Shown here piece after piece: positions 25,131 to 36,250 of a stretch of DNA of 64,000 bases; position 1 is the stretch's first letter, and each line of letters opens with the position of its first letter. The DNA lies in the NCBI RefSeq assembly GCF_048564905.1, contig NC_133013.1:26115605-26179604 (forward strand), given 5' to 3'. The notes beneath the pieces were generated by a model that worked only from the letters and a program-made list of their open reading frames with translations, was not told the DNA's origin and made no database searches. Origin of the DNA: Vicugna pacos (lineage: Eukaryota; Chordata; Mammalia; Artiodactyla; Camelidae). Made by a program: the position numbers and the translations under genes.

Positions 25131-25499
25131 TGAGGGCGATTTCAGCAATGTGGTGCTGCCCAAAACCAGGTTACAGGGCTAGAGGGCGATGGGCAGTGGG
25201 GAAGAGGAGGCAGCCCGTGTAGAAAGCTCTTTTGAGACCCTTGCCTTTTGAGGTCCTTGAGACCCCTGAGATTACAGTAGGCAAGACAATGACAGAAATG
25301 TTCCCAGATGTGGCTTTGCCAATGTGAGCCCCACCAACTGTCCAGCCACAGAAGGACATATGTCACCTGGTTGTTCCGAAATGACCCTTCCTGGGAGACT
25401 CAGATATGGACTCCTCTTAACTTGGGAACTTTCTCTTGAAAACTTTGTCTGTAGAGTTATCCACTCATCCCACCTATGTGTTCAGAAATTTTCCTGAGG

Positions 25500-25660
25500 C
25501 CCCATATATCAATAAGAGTAGCTAATTTTTATTGAACACTTACTAAGCCCTGTGCTGAACATGTTATATCAACTGCTTTATTTACTCCTAAAGACAACGC
25601 TCAGGAAGGTAGTTACAGAGAGGGGAAACTGAGGCTTGGAAGATTTAGTGAGTCCCAGGG
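25500..25660 (-). mobile_element. MIR
   Basis: TTTATTGAACACTTACTAAG, GTGCTGAACATGTTATATCA and GGGGAAACTGAGGCTTGGAA form a nearly full antisense MIR. Confidence 0.85.
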
Positions 25661-25979
25661 TTGGTGGAAAAGCTAGCTTATGAGCCAGATCCTTCTAGCG
25701 CCCCCCCTCCCCCGGGTGCTAGCTGCTCTCTTGTCTCTGTGCTCTCTCTCCGGAGCCTGGACATACTCACTCTGGCCCCGGCACAGCCTCCCTGGCGCCA
25801 GAACCCACTCCTTCTGAGAATCCAGCTTACAGATGGAATCTCTGTTCCCTCCTGACCAGTCTCAGTCCTGCGCACTCAGCCACGATGGATGGCAGGCGAA
25901 CAAAAACAGCTACAGCCCTTCTCGCTCTTGCCTGCCCCGCCCTCGCCTTGGGCACTATGCTTGGTGCTTCTTGTTCCTT

Positions 25980-26150
25980 ACCTCACGCTATCCCCAACGT
26001 AACCCTATATGGTCACTATTATTTTGCCTATTTTACACGTAAGGAACCTCAGATTCAGAGAGGGCAAGTAACTTGCTCAGGCTCACACAGCTGGTGAACA
26101 GGCAGAGCTGGGACACAAATCCCAGTCTGCCTGATGCAATAACCTCCCAA
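25980..26150 (-). mobile_element. MIR
   Basis: CACTATTATTTTGCCTATTT, GAGAGGGCAAGTAACTTGCT and CACACAGCTGGTGAACAGGC are an antisense MIR. Confidence 0.85.
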
Positions 26151-26959
26151 ATACCCTGCCTCCTCTCTATGGCCACAGGGCTACAGCTCCCAATCCTCTG
26201 GCTTCAGGAACTTGGGACACCCACTCCATCTGGGAACCCAACCATGTAGTCAACCGTCTATTCATCTGGCATTCCCTGACTGTGTTTTTTAGGCTCCTAT
26301 TGGTTGCATAAAACAGGAACCCAACCCATCTGCTGGAGCAATACAGGGATGTATTGGCTCTTGCAGATGGACAGGATGTTCCTGCAGCTCTCAGGACTAA
26401 CAGAAGGGCTGCAGGAACCAAGGCCATGAGAGCCCAAATTGGGACTGTCAGCAGTGCTGCTAGCAAGCTCTCTAAACTACCCCACCCCTGGCCCCGTGAC
26501 TTTGTTTGGATCCTGCTTTAATGGGAAAGATGACTTGTCTGCAGCCTTGGGCCTATGGCATCCAGCTTGTGGCTCTTCCTGGCCCCCACATAACAATTCC
26601 AGGGAAAGAGTCCCACTGGCTCTGCTGGGGAATGTGCCCATCCCTTGTGCCAATCACTGGTGCTGGAGGATGGCACTCTGTGATTGGTGCAGTCTGGGTC
26701 GCATGCCTACCTGCTGGCAGTGGGGTGGGGATGGGTGGGAGTAGTGGGCAGGTTAACGGATAACCCACTAGGATTACGTGATGACAGAGGAATTTCCCAA
26801 AGGAAGGGATGCCTGCAGTGGGATGATGGAAAACAGGCCAAAGTAAGTAACTAGCTGTCACACTCCACTCACTACACAGGTCCACGTGAGAGGCAGGGGC
26901 CGACACCATCTTGGGAATTCACAGCCTCACAAGAAAATAAGGCTTGTAGACACAAAGCC

Positions 26960-27230
26960 ATTAACAAGAGCTGAAGGCAGCTACCATCTATGGAGCACCG
27001 ACCAGGTCCCAGGCATTGGGCCAAGTATTTCCAAGTGCTCACAATGACCCTGGAAAGTAGGTACTATTATCATCTCTATTTTTCTGAGTCAAAGAGACAG
27101 TAGAAAACAAGCTTTATTTTTTTGGCAAGATGGCCAATATAGGGGGAAAAATAAAAATGTTTATGGGCTCCTTATCCCTGCTCAGAGAGGTTAAATGACT
27201 TGCCCAAGGTCACACAGCTAGCACATTAAA
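26960..27230 (-). mobile_element. MIR interrupted by about 80 bp
   Basis: GGAGCACCGACCAGGTCCCA and GGTACTATTATCATCTCTAT are the first half of an antisense MIR, and AGGTTAAATGACTTGCCCAA with AGGTCACACAGCTAGCAC the second. Between them (about 27103-27180) lies an unrelated AT-rich insert, TTTATTTTTTTGGCAAGATG. Confidence 0.8.
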
Positions 27231-27919
27231 TGAACACCGTGGGAAACATTTGGTTAAGGGCCAAAAGAGTACTTCTGTTTCTCCCTATTGACTGAAGGAC
27301 TAAGGAGGGCTGTCTGGAGGTGGGGGCTGGGGATGTGGACCTAAGCAGAGATCTGAAGGATGGGGTATCTGGGCAGGTGGCCAGGGAAGCTAGGAGGAAG
27401 GGAAGATGGATAGATATACTAAGGAAGGTGAGCCTGAGCACCACCTCGCCCAGTGGCAGCCCTTTGAAGATTTACAGAGACCCCTTCTCCTGAGTCACCT
27501 ATTGTCCAGCCTTCTCTGACCAGCCTAATCCTTCTTCACAGGACATACACACCAGTCCTCTCCCCATCCACACATACCTCCTCCACATTGGCTGCCCTCC
27601 TGTGGACATACCCAGTGAATGGGGGTCCCAGACATAGTTTAATCCACACAGATGACAGAAGAAATATCACCTCCCTTTTTCTAAACACCATACTTGTATT
27701 AATGAGACCCAAGCTCAATTAGGTATTATTAAGTCATTACATCCTATCCTTTCAAACAAAGTGCACTGTCTCCTAACACTCCAAGTTGAAATACATCTCC
27801 CCCATCCTGGATATGGGCAGAAGTTTCCATGGACCTAAGATGAGAAAATCATTTTTTCTCAGGCTCAGTCCATTTTGTATTTTGGCTATCCCTTAGCATC
27901 ATAGCTTCCACGAAAGTGA

Positions 27920-28205
27920 TTGGTGGGACTGTATGATTCCACTTATATGAAGTATCTGAAGTAGTCTAACTCATAGAAACAAAAAGTAGACTGGTAGCAA
28001 TTGCCAGCAACTGAGGGGGGTGGATGGTGCATTACTGTTTAATGGGTACGGAATTTCAGTTTCGCAAGGTGAAAAGAGCTCTGGAGTTGGATGGTGGTGA
28101 TGGCTGCAATAACGACATGAATGCCCTTAATGCCACTAACTATACACTTAAAAATGATTAAGGTGAAAATTTTATGTTATGTGTATTTTACCATAATTTT
28201 TTTAA
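27920..28205 (+). mobile_element. Old L1M 3' end
   Basis: TGTATGATTCCACTTATATG, AAAAAGTAGACTGGTAGCAA, GAGTTGGATGGTGGTGATGG and TTATGTGTATTTTACCATAA reproduce in order the final part of an old L1 3' UTR, sense orientation. Confidence 0.8.
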
Positions 28206-28639
28206 CAAAGTGACTGGTGGGCCCTCTGGAGCCACCTTCCCAGGAGAACATCTCCTGCACCCCAGGCAGCTGGATTCACACCTTCCCAGCTTCTGGAGGA
28301 CCCAGGGCCTCCAGAGGACCCTTGTGAACATACCTCTGAGAGAACTAGGAGAACAAGTGAAACCATTAGGACCCATAACACATCACTGTCCCCAGAATTC
28401 AAGACCCTGTGGGCCAGCCTCAAACCACCATCCAGCTGCACCTCCCTTGACCCCTCATCTGCCTCTAGTTCAAGATTTCTACTCCTTTGTCATCTGAACT
28501 TCTGACAATGTCACCTATACTCTCAAACACCCATTCAGCACCAACCACTCAACCCTCAATGCCCAACAGTTTGCTTCCTCCCACCTTCTTCCCCCCAAAC
28601 AAACAAAAACCTTTCTCCTGCCACATCGCCGCTGACTTC

Positions 28640-29935
28640 TAAATACTGAGACCAGTAGATGCTTTCCATTCTTTTCTCACAGCCACTCTCTGCAGCCCTG
28701 ACATTGCTGAGTGCGTGCAGCCCTAACACTGCTGAGTACTTCCTCCTGAGCCCGTTTGATGCCCACTCTCCTGGTTCCTCTCCTACCTCCCTGCCCACTC
28801 CAGCTCCGTCTCTCTCGGAGACTCTTTTCCAAGACCCCAGCCCGGACCTACTGCTACCAGTCTCCACAGTCTTCCTGATTAATTTCATCCCCTTTAAGGA
28901 TGATTCAAATAAAGAAATACTCTGAAGCCCAGGCATAGATCATATGCACGACAGGCTTCAGGACATCTCCACCTGTCCCACATTAGACTCCTCTTCTTCA
29001 CCCCAGGCCTGTCCTTCTAACTCAGCTGCGGGCACAACCACCTACCTAGTCTCCCAAGCTGTAAGCCAGAGGCATCCTGGCCTCCCACTCCCTCTCCAAG
29101 TTCAAGGTCTCCAAGTCTTCCCATGTTCTCCTAAATTATTTCTCAAAGCATCTCTCCACTCCATCCCTGCTACCATGCAGGCCCCTCCCCTCTCAGCTTG
29201 ATTCTTGTAACTGGTCTCCTCCCAGTGGCCTAGCCCTCAGATCCTCCATCCATAATGCCCCAGAGGGATCTCCTGAGAGACAAGCAGGACCAGGTTCCTC
29301 CCCAACACCACAGCTTCCTTCCCTCTGCCTCAGGATAAAATCCAATCTTCTAACCATGGCCTCTGAGCCTCTCAGGACCTGGTCTTCCTCTAGTCCGCTT
29401 TCCACAGAGCTGTCAAAATGCCATCTCAGAAAGGCCACAGTTGGTTCAAACTTCCCTGCCTTCCCCTCTGCTTCTGAGCCTCGGCTCTCGCCCCCACCCC
29501 CACCCGGGCCTGGAGTGCTCACCCCCACCTCCCCCGTATTGACAGGCACCTGGGTAGCTCCTGCTTCTCCTTTGAGATGCAGCTCAGGGGTTGCCTCAAG
29601 GAGAGCCTGCCAGCCCCTGGCCTGGGTTCTCCCAGTCTCCCGCCCTTACGTTTGCTTCTAGAACTAGCCTCTGTCCTGCATTCACCACCCCTGAGTTTAC
29701 TCCGGAGTGTCCCCACAGCTGTGAGCTTCCCGAAATGCTTTTCCTTCCTGTGACCCCAGAGGCTAGCCTGGGGTCTGGTACACAGAAGGTGCAGAATAAA
29801 TGTAGAGTAAATGGATGAATATCTGAACGAAATGAGCTGTCCCTGTCATCTGCGGAACCTCCGACTCCCAGCCCTGTCCAGCCCAGAGCCTGGCACACAG
29901 TCGGCGCTCACTAAACATTGTCAGTATTCTATTCT
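28640..29935 (+). mobile_element. Long sense L2 fragment ending near the INSYN1 promoter
   Basis: CTCTCCTGGTTCCTCTCCTA, CTCAAAGCATCTCTCCACTC, GGATAAAATCCAATCTTCTA, ATGGCCTCTGAGCCTCTCAG and finally GGTGCAGAATAAATGTAGAG follow L2 in sense order for over 1 kb, ending about 100 bases before the CpG island. A 30-base imperfect tandem duplication lies at about 28690-28740. Confidence 0.65.
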
Positions 29936-30029
29936 CTGAATTAATCTGATTGAAGGTACTGTCCGGAGTACCTGAGGTATGATGGAGGGAGGGAGTCTGA
30001 ATGCGAGACATTTAGCCAAAAGGCTAGCC

Positions 30030-31260
30030 TGGGGCTCACCGCAGTGGGGGAAGGGGCAGTGAGGGCGGTCGGAAAGGTGGGGAGGCACGGAGCCAGCCCT
30101 TCGGCCGCTGCCCCTCCGCGCCCCGAGGTCAGCAGGAGTGCGCCCGGGCCAGCCCGCTCCAGGCCCGCAAGGGCAGGACGTTTCCCGGTCCCCGGGGTGG
30201 CGAGACCGCCCGGCTCGCTCTCGGCGCCGGGAGGCGTGTGTGTCGCTTTAAAAGCTCCCTCCCGGCGCGCCGGGCCGGCCCCTTCCCTGCCAGCGCCGCG
30301 GCGAGCGGAGCCGGGCGAGCCGGGCGGCCTTCGAGGGGAGCCAGCGCCCGCCCGGGCGGCCCGTCCGGCGGGGGGGAGGGGGGCGGCGGCGGCGGGGCGG
30401 GCCGGGGGCGGCCGGGGCGCGGGCGGCGCGGCGCTCGGGGCGCGGGGGCCCAGGCCCAGCGGAGCCCGGCGGGGCGGGGCGGGGCGAGGCGGCCGAGGGA
30501 GGCCCAGTCCGACCCGGCGCCTGGTGGCCGCACCGGCCCGACCCGGCGGCCGGTGGGGGGGGGGGGGGCTGGCCAGGCGGCGAGCCGAGAGCCAGCGGGC
30601 GGGAGGCGGCGGAGCGGAGCCGAGCCGAGCGGAGGCTGAGAGCCCCGTGCGCCCCGGCCCCCGCCGGGCCCGCCGCGCGCCCCCTCCCCTCGCCTCGCCG
30701 CCTCCTCTCGCTCTTCTCGCCTCCTCTCCTCCGCCCCGCGCCGCTCCTGCGCCCGGGCCCCTGCCTCGCGCGCTCTCGGCCCGGCCCGGCCGGGACCTGG
30801 TCCCGGCGGTCGGCACGGCCCCTCCCCCCGGGACCCGGACATTCCGGACCTTTCCGACCGTGGACTGAGCGGCAGAAGCATTGTCGCCCCCGGCGGACCG
30901 CGGGGCTGCGCTGAGCGGACACTCGCGGCCGCTCCGGACGCCGCAGGTGCCGGAGCGCGGTCATTCTGGGTCCGGGGTGAGCGCGTCCCGGGCGCCCACG
31001 GGTGCCTGCTCCCTCCGGGCAGGGCAGGGCAGACCCCGGCGGGGACCGGAGCCGGCGGATCTGGACTGGACAAAGCGAATCCCGGACGGTGCCGAGCCCG
31101 GGGAATGCTGGGCGTGGGCTAAGGGGATCCCGGCGTCTTCCCATCCCTCCGACTTCGGCTCACGCGCTGGGACCGGCCCAGTGTCGCCTGGGTCGCCCTG
31201 TGCCCGGGTCACCTGTGGCCTCGGAGCCCCGGACCCGCCCGACCCTTGCTCATTCTCCAC
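30030..31260 (+). promoter_or_regulatory. INSYN1: CpG-island promoter of INSYN1
   Basis: For about 1.2 kb the sequence is extremely rich in G+C with dense CG dinucleotides, unlike the CpG-poor flanks. It contains repeated GC-box-like GGGGCGGGGC stretches (for example 30470-30488), a run of 14 G (30555-30568) and many short CGG repeats. It lies directly upstream of the INSYN1 leader exon, as expected for a mammalian CpG-island promoter. A divergent antisense transcript could also start here, but nothing in the sequence proves one. Confidence 0.85.
30247..30253 (+). promoter_or_regulatory. TATA-like box (TTTAAAA) in the CpG island
   Basis: An isolated TTTAAAA lies between CG-rich blocks near the left part of the island and could position a start site about 25-30 bases downstream. 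CpG-island promoters often use dispersed starts, so this may be only one of several initiation points. No cap-analysis data are available. Confidence 0.35.
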
Positions 31261-31499
31261 CGGGAGCCCGGCGGGGGTTGGAGGAGATTTTTCCTGCCCC
31301 CTTCCTTGGAGCGGGGAGGCCCCGCCCCCTCCCACCGCCCAGATGTCTCCGGTGGCGGCTCTGAGGACCTCCCTGAGGCCAGGGGCCGAAGGGTGCAGAG
31401 AGAGAAGCCCGCCCTAGGGAGCCTTGGGGGCCCCCCAACCTCGCCTTGGGACTTGGCCCCCGACGCTGCTCGAAAGGAAGGCCGGTGCCCCCACTCTCG
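30275..31499 (+). other. INSYN1: INSYN1 non-coding first exon region (two candidate donors)
   Basis: Exon 1 of INSYN1 should be 5' UTR only, because the start codon is in the next exon. Two plausible splice donors are visible: GGG|GTGAGC with the exon ending at 30976, and TCG|GTGAGT with the exon ending at 31499. Joined to the acceptor at 31910-31911 they give introns of about 935 and 412 bp. Alternative first exons are possible. Long ORFs in this stretch on both strands are an effect of high G+C and are not taken as coding. Confidence 0.45.
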
Positions 31500-31911
31500 G
31501 TGAGTCCGGGAGCGGAGTGGGGGTTCTGACGGAAGGCGGGGCTGGGGAAGGGAGGGTCCAGTTGGGAATGAGGGCACCCTAGGGGTACCAGGAGTGAGGA
31601 TAGATGACTGAGAGGCCCTCTGGTGAACCAGCGAGGCCAGGCCTGGCTGATGGGGGAGGTTTGGAGGGGAGCTGGGGCAGGGTGCCCCAGCGCAGGTTGA
31701 GGGCTTCTGCTTCTAAAGCAGGGGCTCCCTCTTTTCCCTCTAGAGGAGGGGCTGTGCTGTAGAGCATCTGCCCCCGCCACCCCTCCCCACAAAGAAAGAA
31801 AACAAATCCCCAGCGAGAAAGGGTGCAGGCTGGGGTGAGGAGGGAGGCAGCGGCATTGCTGGCTGGTGCTGCAGCCTGGGAGGGCTGACGCCAGGCTCGC
31901 TTTCTCTGCAG

Positions 31912-32462
31912 GGGGCTGCCCTCCTCCAATCCAGCTCCCTTCCCAGAGCCACCCACACCTGGAGCCCCCTACACATCTGGAAGACCCTGGCCACCAGCCC
32001 TCTGCAGGTGTCAGTTGCATCCCAAGACCTCTGCCTTTGCAACTGCCTAGGAGTTGTGAGGGGATTACTGCTGCCTTCCCCCCATCCCAAGGGCATCTCT
32101 TACCCTTAGTCCCTGCAGAGTCATCCCCCTGCCTCTGTGTCCAGCTCAGCACACCCACAGGCACTTCAAGTCCTGGAGGCCACTCCTGAGAACCAAGGCC
32201 CCTCCCCCTGCCCTTCTATGTCCTCACCTTGACCCCCTCTGTCAGACTCTGCCTCCCTCTGGGTGTCCCATTCCCCACCCAGAGGTAGAGGAGGCGAGGT
32301 GGCAGGGGGCAGGGGCTGGGTGAGGACCACCCAGGGCCAGGGTGGGCTGGGGGGCCGTTAAGATGTGGAGCTCTGCCCGGCCGAGGGGGGCTCCGTGGAG
32401 GCAGACGCAGCGTGTGCCCAGCTGGGGGGAGTATGGGCAGGCCTGTGGCCACGTGGTAAAGG
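31912..32462 (+). other. INSYN1: INSYN1 exon 2, 5' leader
   Basis: A good acceptor (pyrimidine-rich tract ending in CTCTGCAG at 31911) opens an exon that runs into the coding start at 32463. A weaker alternative acceptor, CCCCACCCAG, lies near 32280. The leader carries several upstream start codons: a 4-codon ORF at 32218, a 46-codon out-of-frame ORF at 32363-32503 that overlaps the main start, and an in-frame 8-codon ORF at 32433-32459. The in-frame TAA at 32457-32459 closes the frame just before the main ATG, so the protein cannot extend further upstream. Confidence 0.65.
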
Positions 32463-32618
32463 ATGAACATTCGGGGCACCCCGGACCTCGGGCAGCCCAG
32501 TGACGACCCCAGCAGTGGTGGTGAGCGGGAGCGGATTCGACAACGCATGAAGATGGTCATCGGGCAGCTCGAGGGCATCCTGCGAGAGCTCAAGGAGGTG
32601 GCCAAGGAGCTAAGGGAG
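32463..32618 (+). CDS. INSYN1: INSYN1 coding exon 2, residues 1-52
   Basis: Inhibitory synaptic factor 1 is a postsynaptic protein of GABAergic and glycinergic synapses, known to associate with gephyrin and the dystrophin complex; this role comes from the family, not from this sequence. The exon begins at an ATG with A at -3 (AGGATGA), starts the protein MNIRGTPDLGQPSDD, and ends at a strong donor (GAG|GTGAGTGAG) exactly on a codon boundary after residue 52. Residues 20-52 are charged and heptad-like (RIRQRMKMVIGQLEGIL, then repeated Leu/Val spaced with Glu/Lys/Arg), predicting a coiled coil that continues into the next exon. The 12 codons before the ATG in this frame include a stop, which fixes the start. 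Similarity to human INSYN1 is near-complete. Confidence 0.95.
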
Positions 32619-34209
32619 GTGAGTGAGGGGCCGGATAGCCCCTAGACCAGTTTTCCTGGCACAAAATCGTACTCACACATAAGTGTTTAAGTGTGTGTGG
32701 GCCAGCAAAGCTGTGTGCACCTGTGTCACTCTGCTGGGTCCTTCCTTCCTCTTATTCTCCTTTCCCCAAATCTGCTTGCTAAATGTCACTGTACCCCAGC
32801 GCTGGAGGGGCCTGTGATCCAGAGACTGCTTGCTTGGGCAGCATGTTGTGGGCACAGGGCTCAGGGGTTAACACTCAGAGCTGCCAAGGTGGCCAATAAG
32901 GACCGAATCCCGCCACAGCCTTAGTGGAAGACATTCTTCTGTGACCCAAGCTGACCTTTGACCCCACTATCTGCCTCCCAGACTCTGACTGGCTTATAAG
33001 AAGCCCTGGGAGAATGTAGATGGCTCTACTGAGGCCGTCCTGCTGCTCGAGGCCCAGCGCAGAGCATTCCCCAGAGATCACGCAGATACTTAGAACCCTC
33101 GATCCTGAAAAAATTAAAGCCAGTGATGCCTCTTCTGCCCTGAGGGAGGAATGGGTCTAGGGGACTGCTCGTGGGTGTCAGAATTCCTGCATATGTCGGC
33201 AGGGTCAGGAATCTCAGAAGGGATGCATCCACGTCCAACAGTTCTGAACGTTTGTTGCCAAGTATGAAAAGTCACCAAGAGAACCTGGGATGTGTGTCCC
33301 TCTCTGTCTCTCTAAGCGGAGCCCAGTTTAATTACTGCTTCCCACATTGCCAGGGTAATGAGGTACACATGTCCTCAGCCCTGCCTCCTGGGCTGTGTTT
33401 GAGCCCAAAATGCATGACCAGCGTTCTGAGCTGCTGGCCTGAATATGCCCGCTGGGTGCCATTACGCCAGCCAGGTGGGCTTTAGGCAAATTTCAGCTCC
33501 TTGTAACCAGGGTCCCTGCAGAGATGGCAGGGGGAGTGATTGAACTGGAGTTATGGGCTTGAGCTCTCCCCAGCCAGCTGTAGGGGGGCACTGGGAGTGG
33601 TGGGGAGAAGGGGTGATGGTGGACTATCTCCGCCAACTCCTGACTGGTAAAGTGGCGTTCCAGTCTGGCCTGAGAGCCAAGGAGCAAGGGGTGTTTGAGG
33701 GAGTTGTGTTCAGAGTAGAGAGGGTTGTGGAGATGCTGGGACAGGAGGAGAAGTTGGGCAAGGCGGCACCCTGCCCAGAGTCAGCCTCATGGAGCCTACT
33801 CGGAAGTCCTTTCTCAGGAGGTGGGAATGCCTGTTGCTGCAGGTAGAGAGAAATGGTACTTCTTCCCGTGGTCTGGGCTGAACATCTTTGGGGAATACAG
33901 TTTAGAGGTCAAAGGCCAGATGCCCCTGAGCAGCCCCTCCTCCCCCAACCTCATTGGTCCAGAGGACTACAGTCCCCCTCTTTGACCCTCCCCACCCCCC
34001 ATCTTATTTCAGATGTTCTATGGTTCCACCAAGGCCATGGGAACGGCCCAGAGTCTCAGTCTTTGGCAGAGGCATGGGATTGATGCCTCAGCAAGCCTGC
34101 CCAGAAAGAGCCAGAATTGACTCTCAGCATGGGAAGCAGCTTTGATAAGCTCAGAGCCTACTCCCAACTGAGCATCTTCTGGCACCTGCCTTTCATCTTC
34201 CCCCCAGCA

Positions 34210-34370
34210 TAGCCATCCAGAGCTTGAAGGCATCTCACAGGTCATCCAGACCAACCCTGTCTGTTTGCTGTTGAAGAAACTGAAGCCCAGAGAGGGATAA
34301 GGGCTTGTCCAAAGTCACATAGCCTACCAATGGCAGAACGAAGCCTAGAACTCAGGTTTCTGATGCCTAT
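34210..34370 (-). mobile_element. MIR in INSYN1 intron 2
   Basis: GTTGAAGAAACTGAAGCCCA and GGCTTGTCCAAAGTCACATA form an antisense MIR. Confidence 0.75.
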
Positions 34371-35799
34371 TCTGGAGCTTCAGCAGGTGGGCTAATGGGT
34401 GACCTCTTTGCATTTTGACAGGGGCCTTCTAGAGGTGATACCTTATGCTTGTACTGTGATGCTCTGAGGGGTACCTTTTAGGGGCAAGTCAAGGAGCTCA
34501 AAAGTGCTAGGACTTGTTTGCAGTCCCTTCCCAGCACAAACACTCACCCACTCCCATGTCTGGCACAGCAGAACTTCAGATTCTCAGGCTCTGCAGCCCA
34601 GAGGCCTGAGCTGGGACAGAGAGAGATGAGTCCCCTCCCCATACACCCTGGAGGCCATGTGCCTCCACCCAAGACTTTGGCAGGTTGCTACAGCAACCAG
34701 AGTCTACCCTGTATGCCACCGCCTGCCCGCTACCAATGACACCCAGCTGGGAGGGGGGACAGGCCTCAGAATTCCCCCGTCCCCCAGGCGGGGTCTGGAC
34801 GTTGGGTGATGGGCAGAGGGAAGTGTTGCAGAAGGCAGGTGAGACTCCGGGAGGCCCAGGCAGAAGAGGAGATGCCATAACTGAGTTCCTGTGGGATGGG
34901 ATTTGTTAAGAAATGGATTAACAAGAGAGGGGTGCCAGGCCCCAGTTTGGAGTAAAGGGTTGCAGTCCCTCTGCTCCCTGGAACCTCCAAGGGGGCCATA
35001 AAGCTGAATCTGTCAGGCTCTCCTTCGCTATAGCTTGGTGTGGCATTTGCCCTCAGGGGTGTCACAAGGTAGTAGGCTCAAGGTTGAGAGGGTGGCAGAC
35101 ACTTGTTCCCTCATCACTCCCCACCCCCACTCATCTCAGCGGGGCAGACAAGATTCACGTGTGAGACTGCTGGGGGCTAGCACAGGATGCCTGATGAAGG
35201 AGCAAGGCCAGCAGGGAGGACCGCCTCAGCCGTAACCCCCTCTGCCAGCCTCCTCTGTCTGCTGCTCCCTTCCCCCAGCCCCAGACCCCACTGATCGTGG
35301 CAGACTCTCCTCACCCTCTTGAGCACACAGCTTGGAGTTCACAGAAAGATGAGAGACACTAAAGCACTCCCTCCCCAGGACCCTGAGCCTCAGTCTGCTC
35401 ATGTCTGAAATGGGGATGATGATCATTTGCACCTCAGTGTAATCTTAGGAGGATTCATAGGGCTTGGCATGTGGTAAGGGGGACAATACCTACTCACACC
35501 CCTAAAGGATTTGGAGTCCCCACCCCCATACCTCCCGCACCCTCCCCACCCCTGCTGCAGCCCTGACATTGGCCTCCTGGGCGATAGAAAGCAAGTTCTG
35601 CCCCATGGATGGGGCAAGTAGTTTAATGGACTAAGAGATGAGGAATGTAAAAGTGCTTTGAAAGCTAAAATTGTACTGCAGAGGGATGTGACGGTCAATC
35701 ATTAATTAGCCCTCATCTCTCCTCGGTTCCCCAATACTCCAGGATGCCAGACCAATCCCAGCAGGCTCTCTAAGCTCCTCAAAATCCTAACTTAGAGAC

Positions 35800-35965
35800 A
35801 CAGCAGAGCCTAGGGGCTAAGAGCATGGGCCTTGCTGCCAGACGCCTCTGGTTCAAATCCAAGTTCTGCCCCTACCTAGCTATGTGGACTTGGGAAAATT
35901 ACTTTACCTCTCTGTGCTTCTTTTCTCCCATCTCTAAATGAGGGTAATGAGCTCTGTGCTCCCCA
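35800..35965 (+). mobile_element. MIR in INSYN1 intron 2
   Basis: AGAGCATGGGCCTTGCTGCC, GGTTCAAATCCAAGTTCTGC and CATCTCTAAATGAGGGTAAT are an almost complete sense MIR. A shorter sense copy (CCTCAGTCTGCTCATGTCTG) lies at 35370-35480. Confidence 0.85.
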
Positions 35966-36039
35966 TCCCACCCCCCAGCCCCATGGTGGTTGTGATGAGG
36001 GTAGGAAGGGGGCTTTGAACAGAGAACCAAAGGAAGTGG

Positions 36040-36250
36040 GGGTGATGTCTAGGGGATGAGCCTTCCAGGCGGCGGGACCAGCCTGTGCAAAGATCCTGGG
36101 GAAGAAATGTGCTCCTCGCGTTCAGGATCAGCAAGAAGTGAAGTGAGGCAGGAGGAGAAAAGCAGGAGAAAGGTCAGAGAGGGAGCCAGGGAGTCAGATT
36201 ACACGGAGCCCTGCGGGCCACTGTGAGGAATTTGGATTTTATCCCCTGAG
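36040..36250 (-). mobile_element. L2 fragment in INSYN1 intron 2
   Basis: CCAGCCTGTGCAAAGATCCT and GGAATTTGGATTTTATCCCC are antisense L2 phrases. Confidence 0.7.

Larger units (their letters stand above)
1..30029. other. Intergenic flank upstream of INSYN1
   Basis: I find no exon pair, RNA gene or retrocopy here. Besides the repeats listed separately, a solitary old repeat of unassigned family lies at 7445-7640 (GGTGGCCATGTGACCCGCCT, CAGCCATCTTGCTATTATGA). Smaller MIR pieces are at 1968-2070, 6650-6700 and 23750-23840. AT-rich non-repeat islands that may be regulatory lie at 2650-2830, 13790-13880 and 20985-21230. The stretches 130-1310, 3065-4130, 5490-6200, 6700-7445, 8320-9415, 11740-12330, 12450-14140, 14770-15690, 16760-18935, 19820-21930 and 25130-25500 show nothing else that I can name. 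Confidence 0.75.

Noticed and set aside
1-30000. Exons of TBC1D21 or LOXL1, the next genes expected from human synteny
   Set aside because: No frame in this interval resembles either protein. In human they lie roughly 100 kb beyond the INSYN1 promoter, outside a 30-kb flank.
30129-31144. Several long open frames (about 290-315 residues) on the minus strand and one of 274 residues on the plus strand across the CpG island
   Set aside because: Stop codons are rare in DNA with this much G+C. The translations are low-complexity Arg/Pro/Gly/Ala strings and overlap one another in several frames.
31250-32164. A 304-residue minus-strand frame opposite the INSYN1 leader exon
   Set aside because: It is G+C-driven, with no recognisable domain, and it lies opposite a spliced leader on the other strand.
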